A stretch of 10,387 nt of DNA from CAZPMO01 sp964587515 (GTDB lineage Bacteria; Pseudomonadota; Alphaproteobacteria; MPNO01), in assembly GCA_964587515.1 (NCBI GenBank), contig CAZPMO010000175.1, positions 1 through 10,387 on the forward strand, in the 5' to 3' direction. Of the stretch, positions 7,285 through 10,387 are shown piece by piece. Numbering within the stretch: position 1 is the first letter of the stretch; every line of letters begins with the position of its first letter. The notes under the pieces were generated by a model, which worked only from the letters and a program-made list of their open reading frames with translations, was not told the origin of the DNA and did not search any database. Made by a program: the position numbers and the translations under genes.

Positions 7285-7956
7285 TCACCGGGATCGAAGA
7301 CCCCGCCGTGTCGCGAGCCGCGCCGCGCGCCGCTTGCGGTAAGCCTCGAGGCGGGCCTGGTGCGCCTTGTGGTTGGCGATACGGCGCGCGTCGTTCCAGA
7401 CCAGAACGACCTTATTCCAGTAATAACGCCCCCGCTTGGGCGTGCTGGAATGGTAATGGCGCACCGCCGAGGCCCAGGACTTCGTGACACGCCTGAGTTT
7501 CACGAGGAACCGACCGGCATATTCGGCATTGAGTTTGGGGTCGAAGGCGTGGTCGAGGTCCGCAAAGGCTCTGGGATGGTACTTCAGATTGATCTGCATG
7601 CAGCCGACGTCGATATTGCGCACGCCGCGCCCCTGGAGTTTGCGCACATGGGCGATCGCGGCTTTCTTGGACGGGAAAAACCGCCCCGCACCCCCGGCAG
7701 TTACCGTCCACGGCCAGGCAAATCTTTCCCGTTTCGCCGCGTCCCAGCGCCCCGATTCGACCATTGAAACCGCCGCCATAAGATGGCGCGGAAACTTGCC
7801 GGCGCGCTCCACCGTCCCCACCGCCCGCGCGCATAAATTCGTGAACTCATTGTTAAAACGCGGTTTTTCGGATTTTGCCAGGGCATTGCCCGGGCCGACA
7901 GCCAGGAGGAGTATGGACAGCAGTGCGGCAAACGCCTGGAAGGAAAGTCGTTTCAT
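7285..7956 (-). CDS. Exported lytic transglycosylase (SLT domain)
   Basis: Lytic transglycosylases cleave the MurNAc-GlcNAc bond of peptidoglycan in the periplasm, often to let envelope structures through the wall. The 223-residue protein starts MKRLSFQAF, followed by a hydrophobic stretch (8-20) and ALA (25-27), a standard Sec signal peptide. The SLT domain covers about residues 38-195. It has the probable catalytic glutamate E67 in SMVESGR, DVGCMQINLKYHP (116-128), the NAEYAGRFL segment (143-151), and AVRHYHS (164-170) near its end. The tail from about 195 is strongly basic. I prefer the ATG at 7956 because it gives a normal signal peptide; an ATG at 7980 adds eight residues. This resembles small alphaproteobacterial SLT proteins such as PleA, linked to pilus and flagellum assembly, but I cannot confirm orthology. 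The 129-bp gap to otsB suggests a separate unit or weak read-through. Confidence 0.82.
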   Translation of the reverse strand: MKRLSFQAFAALLSILLLAVGPGNALAKSEKPRFNNEFTNLCARAVGTVERAGKFPRHLMAAVSMVESGRWDAAKRERFAWPWTVTAGGAGRFFPSKKAAIAHVRKLQGRGVRNIDVGCMQINLKYHPRAFADLDHAFDPKLNAEYAGRFLVKLRRVTKSWASAVRHYHSSTPKRGRYYWNKVVLVWNDARRIANHKAHQARLEAYRKRRAARLATRRGLRSR

Positions 7957-8026
7957 GTCCGATTTCCATGCAAAAACCATGCCAATCGTCGGCGCCGCGT
8001 CGGCTCGACCCCCTAAAACCGCGAAA

Positions 8027-8038
8027 ATTTCATGAAAT
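8027..8038. repeat. Perfect 12-bp palindrome between the transglycosylase gene and the small RNA promoter
   Basis: ATTTCATGAAAT reads the same on both strands. It lies 13 bp upstream of the -35 box of the small RNA and 70 bp upstream of the transglycosylase start. A further ATTTC at 8045-8049 forms a second inverted pair with GAAAT at 8034-8038. This could be an operator for a dimeric regulator of either divergent unit; no specific regulator is implied by the sequence. Confidence 0.5.
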
Positions 8039-8051
8039 CACACAATTTCGG

Positions 8052-8079
8052 TTGACCGATTCAGGGCCATGTGTATTTT
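8052..8079 (+). promoter_or_regulatory. Promoter of the small RNA
   Basis: TTGACC (8052-8057) and TATTTT (8074-8079) are separated by 16 bp, a good sigma-70-type match for an alphaproteobacterium. Transcription would start about 8084-8087. The only thing downstream on this strand is a short structured stretch ending in an intrinsic terminator. Confidence 0.6.
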
Positions 8080-8086
8080 GTGCGCC

Positions 8087-8186
8087 ACCGTATATGAAGA
8101 CTGCATCCAAGGGTGTCATATGCGTTTCAATGCCTTGGATGTTTCCTCCCTACACTTAGGCCGCCTTCATGGCGGCCTCTTTTTTT
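8087..8186 (+). ncRNA. suhB: Trans-acting small RNA, suhB / alpha-r8 (MmgR-like) family
   Basis: A stretch of about 100 nt is bounded by its own promoter and terminator and has no convincing reading frame. Hairpin 1 has a perfect 9-bp stem, CATCCAAGG (8104-8112) with CCTTGGATG (8133-8141). It is followed by unpaired TTTCCTCCCT (8142-8151) and then the terminator hairpin. From memory, this two-hairpin layout with an exposed UUUCCUCCCU is the hallmark of the alpha-r8 family (MmgR of Sinorhizobium meliloti, linked to carbon storage). The Rfam suhB family covers related RNAs, and SuhB of Sphingopyxis is reported as a trans-acting repressor of a catabolic gene. The CU-rich segment can pair with Shine-Dalgarno sequences, so translational repression of several mRNAs, probably with Hfq, is expected. 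It stands alone between minus-strand genes. The 5' end is estimated to within a few bases. Family membership is by recognition and was not computed. Confidence 0.75.
8158..8186 (+). terminator. Rho-independent terminator of the small RNA
   Basis: AGGCCGCC (8158-8165) pairs perfectly with GGCGGCCT (8171-8178) around a TTCAT loop, followed by C and seven Ts (8180-8186). The T tract shows that it works on the plus strand, where no protein gene lies just upstream; that is strong evidence for an RNA gene here. Confidence 0.92.
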
Positions 8187-8222
8187 GAGGGTATTCCTAT
8201 ATAAATTCAACTATTCGACGAT

Positions 8223-8237
8223 CATGTCAATCACATG
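8223..8237. repeat. Short inverted repeat in the AT-rich gap 8187-8298
   Basis: CATGT (8223-8227) and ACATG (8233-8237) form an inverted repeat around 5 bp. The minus strand over this site contains TTGACA (8230-8225), but no good -10 follows at normal spacing. The rest of 8187-8298 is AT-rich compared with its surroundings and shows no gene, terminator or further signal that I can support. Low significance. Confidence 0.25.
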
Positions 8238-8298
8238 CAACTTTTGCGCTGTGCGCAGGACCGATCGCGCATATAAAATGCTGCGCTGCAATAAAACC

Positions 8299-8856
8299 CT
8301 ATGAACGAGGCGGTGTTTCGTCGCCGTCGCCCAGCGCGCGGGACATGATCACGCTATCGACCCAACGGTCGAGCTTGTAGCCGACCGAGGGTAACGTGCC
8401 GACACGGCTAAAGCCAAGGCGGGTATGGAGTTCGATGGAGGCATGGTTCGCCGAATCGCCAATCACCGCGATCATGTGGCGTTTGCCGAGCGCGGCGCAA
8501 CGCTCGATCAGGGCCTCCAACAGCGCGCCGCCGATGCCGCGACGCGGCCAGTCGGGCGAGACATAGACCGAATTCTCGACCGAATAGCGATAGGCGGAGC
8601 GTTCGCGATAGGGAGCCGCATAGGCGAAACCGCGAACGTCGTCCTGAAATTCCGCGACCAGATAGGGCAGGCCGTGGTCGAGGACGGCGCGCATACGGCG
8701 CGCCAGTTCGGCGGCATCGGGCACGGTTTCCTCGAACGAGCTGAACCCGCCCCGAACGTGATGGCCGTAAATCTCGGCGATCGTCCCGAAATCGTTCGCG
8801 GTGGCGGGACGGATAACTATGGGGCTGTAGGTCGCGCGGCCCCTGGAAGTGGTCAT
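8299..8856 (-). CDS. GNAT N-acetyltransferase, phosphinothricin/methionine-sulfoximine acetyltransferase type
   Basis: This 185-residue protein belongs to the GNAT fold and most resembles the Pat/Bar/MddA group, which moves acetyl from acetyl-CoA to the amino group of glutamate analogues such as phosphinothricin and methionine sulfoximine or sulfone. Seen are the N-terminal IRPATANDFGTIAEIY (15-30), a central YRYSVENSVYVSP (90-101 region), the acetyl-CoA pyrophosphate loop RRGIGG (105-110) with ALLEALIE after it, and the C-terminal HTRLGF (144-149) and GYKLDRWVDSVIM. The true substrate is unknown; the family is often annotated by similarity only. The ATG (8856-8854) overlaps the stop of the upstream amidohydrolase as ATGA, so the two are an operon with coupled translation. 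No intrinsic terminator with a U tract was found after the TAG at 8301-8299. Confidence 0.88.
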   Translation of the reverse strand: MTTSRGRATYSPIVIRPATANDFGTIAEIYGHHVRGGFSSFEETVPDAAELARRMRAVLDHGLPYLVAEFQDDVRGFAYAAPYRERSAYRYSVENSVYVSPDWPRRGIGGALLEALIERCAALGKRHMIAVIGDSANHASIELHTRLGFSRVGTLPSVGYKLDRWVDSVIMSRALGDGDETPPRS

Positions 8857-9743
8857 TCGGCCGCGAGGTCGAGGCTCGCCAGCCCGGTCAGCGCGATCAC
8901 CACCTCGGTCAGGTGTTCGCTCACGCGTTCCTTGTTGGGCGCCCGTTCGATCATCACCTCGTCCATATAAAGAGCGCGATTGATCTCGATCTGCAACGCG
9001 TGCACCCCTTCGGCCGGCCGGCCGTAGCTGCGCGTGGTGAAGCCGCCCGCGAAGGGCTTGTTGCGGATTACCGTGTATCCCATGCCCCGCAAGGTTTTTT
9101 CGACCGTCGCGGTGACGCCGGCGTCGCACGACGACCCGAAACAGTCACCGAGAACGAAGTCGGCGCGGCCGCGCCCGGCGTCGGGGTCCATCGGCCCGCC
9201 CACCGACGGCATCGAATGACAATCGATCAGCATGCAGAAGCCGAATTTGCCGCGGGTCTCGTCCACCAGGCGTCTGAGCGCCCGGTGATAGGGCCGGTAA
9301 TAGGTGTTGATGCGGTCCGCCGCCTCGGCGAAGCGCATCTTTTCGCGATAGATGTACTGACCGTTCGAGACCACCTTCGCAATGGTGCCCAGCCCGGCGG
9401 CGACCCGGCTCGACTGGGTGTTGGCGTAATCGGGCAGCGAATCGGAGAACATCGCCGGGTCGAGTTCGAAAGGTTCGCGGTTGGGATCGATAAAGGCGCG
9501 CGGAAACAATGCATGCAACAGCGGCGCGCCGAATTGCTGCGCGGCCGCGAACAGTTCATCGACGAAACAATCCTCGGAACGCCGCAGCGCCAGCGCGTCC
9601 AGCCCGGAACCGGCGACGAAGTCGGCCGGATAGTCGCGCCCGCTATGGGGCGAGGCGAAGACCAGCGGCGCGGTCTGGCGCGCCGGGGCCAGGATGCTCC
9701 AGTGCTCGTCGCCTCCCGGGGTATCGTCGGCTGCGGTGTTCAT
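8853..9743 (-). CDS. N-formylglutamate amidohydrolase
   Basis: Enzymes of this family (Pfam FGase) hydrolyse N-formyl-L-glutamate to formate and L-glutamate, the last step of one histidine degradation route. The 296-residue protein has the family's metal-site segments SPHSGRDYP (31-39), DPNREPFELDP (86-96) and LIDCHSMPS (172-180), then ADFVLGD (194-200) and GGFTTRSYGRP (233-243) followed by ALQIEINRALYMDE. No hut genes are visible nearby, so the physiological substrate may be another N-acyl amino acid or a related compound; many such homologues lie outside hut clusters. The start is uncertain. I use the ATG at 9743-9741 (MNTAADD). An in-frame ATG at 9779 sits directly against a GGGAGG sequence, too close for normal spacing, and would add 12 residues. 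The gene is divergent from cpdR and co-transcribed with the GNAT gene. Confidence 0.88.
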   Translation of the reverse strand: MNTAADDTPGGDEHWSILAPARQTAPLVFASPHSGRDYPADFVAGSGLDALALRRSEDCFVDELFAAAQQFGAPLLHALFPRAFIDPNREPFELDPAMFSDSLPDYANTQSSRVAAGLGTIAKVVSNGQYIYREKMRFAEAADRINTYYRPYHRALRRLVDETRGKFGFCMLIDCHSMPSVGGPMDPDAGRGRADFVLGDCFGSSCDAGVTATVEKTLRGMGYTVIRNKPFAGGFTTRSYGRPAEGVHALQIEINRALYMDEVMIERAPNKERVSEHLTEVVIALTGLASLDLAAE

Positions 9744-9786
9744 GCCCCGTGATGTATCGCAAAATCCGGGAAATGTCATCCTCCCC

Positions 9787-9810
9787 GGTTGGCTCCCAGG
9801 TTGGCTTCCA
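9787..9810. repeat. Two tandem 12-bp repeats in the amidohydrolase/cpdR divergent region
   Basis: GGTTGGCTCCCA (9787-9798) is followed directly by GGTTGGCTTCCA (9799-9810), with 11 of 12 bases identical and a further GG after it. The pair sits between the two divergent starts, about 85 bp before cpdR. It could be a paired regulator site or a chance duplication. Confidence 0.5.
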
Positions 9811-9856
9811 GGCGGGATTTGGCCCGTGTTTACGGTTTCGAAAGCCCCGCGAGGCT

Positions 9857-9864
9857 ATGGTTAA
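9857..9864 (-). promoter_or_regulatory. Possible CtrA half-site upstream of cpdR
   Basis: ATGGTTAA on the plus strand is TTAACCAT on the minus strand, the half-site reported for the cell-cycle regulator CtrA in several alphaproteobacteria. It is 30 bp before the cpdR start. CpdR itself controls CtrA proteolysis, so a CtrA site here would make biological sense. An 8-bp match alone is weak. Confidence 0.35.
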
Positions 9865-9894
9865 AACCGAACGCAACACCGGGCGACAAAGACG

Positions 9895-10263
9895 ATGGCA
9901 AGCATTCTCCTCGCCGAGGACGACGAATCCCTCCGGGTTTTCCTGGCCAACGCGCTGGGCCGGGCGGGCCACATCGTGACCTCGTGCGGCGACGGCGACG
10001 AAGCGCTGGCGGCGCTTGAGACGCGTGGCTACGACCTGCTGCTGGCCGATATCGTGATGCCCGGCATCGACGGCATCGAGCTTGCCCAGCGGGCCACCGA
10101 ACATCTGCCGACCATGAAGGTGCTGTTCATCACCGGTTTCGCCGCGGTCGCGCTGAACGCCCAGAAGACCGGCGCCAATCGCAACGCCAAAATCCTGTCG
10201 AAGCCGTTCCATCTGCGCGACCTGGTCACCGAAGTCGACAAGATCCTCACCGAAGCGGCCTGA
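9895..10263 (+). CDS. cpdR: Single-domain response regulator, CpdR-type ClpXP adaptor
   Basis: The 122-residue protein is a lone receiver (CheY-like) domain without an output domain. It starts MASILLAEDDESLRVFLANAL with the acidic pair D9-D10, and has the phosphoacceptor D52 in LLADIVMP, the switch threonine T80 in FITG, and the conserved lysine K103 in LSKPF. The beginning and overall length match CpdR of Caulobacter crescentus. There the unphosphorylated protein brings ClpXP to the cell pole and primes degradation of CtrA and other substrates, and the CckA-ChpT phosphorelay turns it off. The C-terminus is TEAA; a terminal Ala-Ala is a known ClpX-recognised end. The ribosome binding site is weak (AAAGACG before the ATG). 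It is divergent from the amidohydrolase gene and followed by a tRNA. Other single-domain regulators such as DivK are less likely on motif grounds. Confidence 0.85.
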   Translation: MASILLAEDDESLRVFLANALGRAGHIVTSCGDGDEALAALETRGYDLLLADIVMPGIDGIELAQRATEHLPTMKVLFITGFAAVALNAQKTGANRNAKILSKPFHLRDLVTEVDKILTEAA

Positions 10264-10289
10264 TCCCTCCCCCGACACCGCCCGGACGC

Positions 10290-10317
10290 TTGCCAGACGG
10301 CGGCGTTACCATGTAAA
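10290..10317 (+). promoter_or_regulatory. Candidate promoter of tRNA-Val
   Basis: TTGCCA (10290-10295) and TGTAAA (10312-10317) are spaced by 16 bp and would start transcription about 8-10 nt before the mature tRNA 5' end. The match is moderate and lies in the 70-bp gap after cpdR. Confidence 0.4.
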
Positions 10318-10333
10318 GACATACCCTGTAATA

Positions 10334-10387
10334 GGGCGCATAGCTCAGCGGGAGAGCACTACGTTGACATCGTAGGGGTCGCTGGTT
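10334..10387 (+). tRNA. tRNA-Val (anticodon GAC), 3' end beyond the window
   Basis: The cloverleaf can be traced. The acceptor 5' strand is GGGCGCA (10334-10340) and the D-stem is GCTC/GAGC (10343-10346, 10354-10357) with a 7-nt loop. The anticodon stem is CTACG/CGTAG (10359-10363, 10371-10375) around TTGACAT, giving anticodon GAC at 10366-10368. After a GGGTC variable region the T-stem GCTGG and the first TT of the T-loop end the window. Anticodon GAC reads GUC and GUU valine codons. Confidence 0.95.

Noticed and set aside
8241..8258. Hairpin TGCGC-TGT-GCGCA as a possible terminator for the GNAT operon
   Set aside because: On the minus strand it is followed by AAAAG rather than Ts and the stem is only 5 bp, so it does not qualify as an intrinsic terminator.
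8113..8304. Small plus-strand reading frame overlapping the small RNA terminator
   Set aside because: It runs through a strong terminator into an AT-rich stretch and has no ribosome binding site or protein-like composition; the RNA gene explains the region better.
10278..10303. CCGCC/GGCGG inverted repeat after cpdR as a terminator
   Set aside because: The 5-bp arms are 16 nt apart and no T tract follows.

Overview
The window is about 10.4 kb of GC-rich chromosomal DNA that reads as core genome of an alphaproteobacterium, most likely Sphingomonadales. The evidence is a hemC/tsaD divergent pair, a CpdR-type response regulator beside an N-formylglutamate amidohydrolase and a tRNA-Val, an otsB-GH15-otsA trehalose cluster, and a small RNA resembling the alphaproteobacterial suhB/alpha-r8 family. 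No transposase, phage gene, CRISPR array or obvious horizontally acquired block was seen. The order-level assignment is inference from gene content.

Layout. Bases 1-1108 (minus strand) hold the start of hemD and all of hemC, consecutive enzymes of tetrapyrrole synthesis. hemC is interrupted by a 10-N assembly gap at 946-955. tsaD (tRNA t6A modification) runs away from hemC on the plus strand from 1220 and meets glk tail to tail with 59 bp of coding overlap.

Bases 7155-2229 (minus strand) form a tight four-gene operon, otsB, a GH15 glycosidase, otsA and glk, with junctions of 8 bp overlap, 4 bp overlap and 4 bp gap. Together they can make trehalose from UDP-glucose and glucose-6-phosphate (OtsA, OtsB). 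If the GH15 enzyme is a trehalase, they can also split trehalose and return the glucose to glucose-6-phosphate (Glk). Upstream on the same strand lies an exported lytic transglycosylase (7285-7956).

The 342-bp stretch without a protein gene (7957-8298) is not empty. It holds a perfect 12-bp palindrome and, on the plus strand, a promoter, a roughly 100-nt two-hairpin RNA with an unpaired UUUCCUCCCU segment, and a strong Rho-independent terminator. This is the most interesting element in the window.

Bases 9743-8299 (minus strand) encode an N-formylglutamate amidohydrolase and a GNAT acetyltransferase, coupled by an ATGA overlap. Divergent from them is cpdR (9895-10263), with a CtrA-like half-site just upstream. 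The window ends inside a tRNA-Val(GAC) gene. I found no clearly new biological system; the findings are mostly regulatory and organisational.
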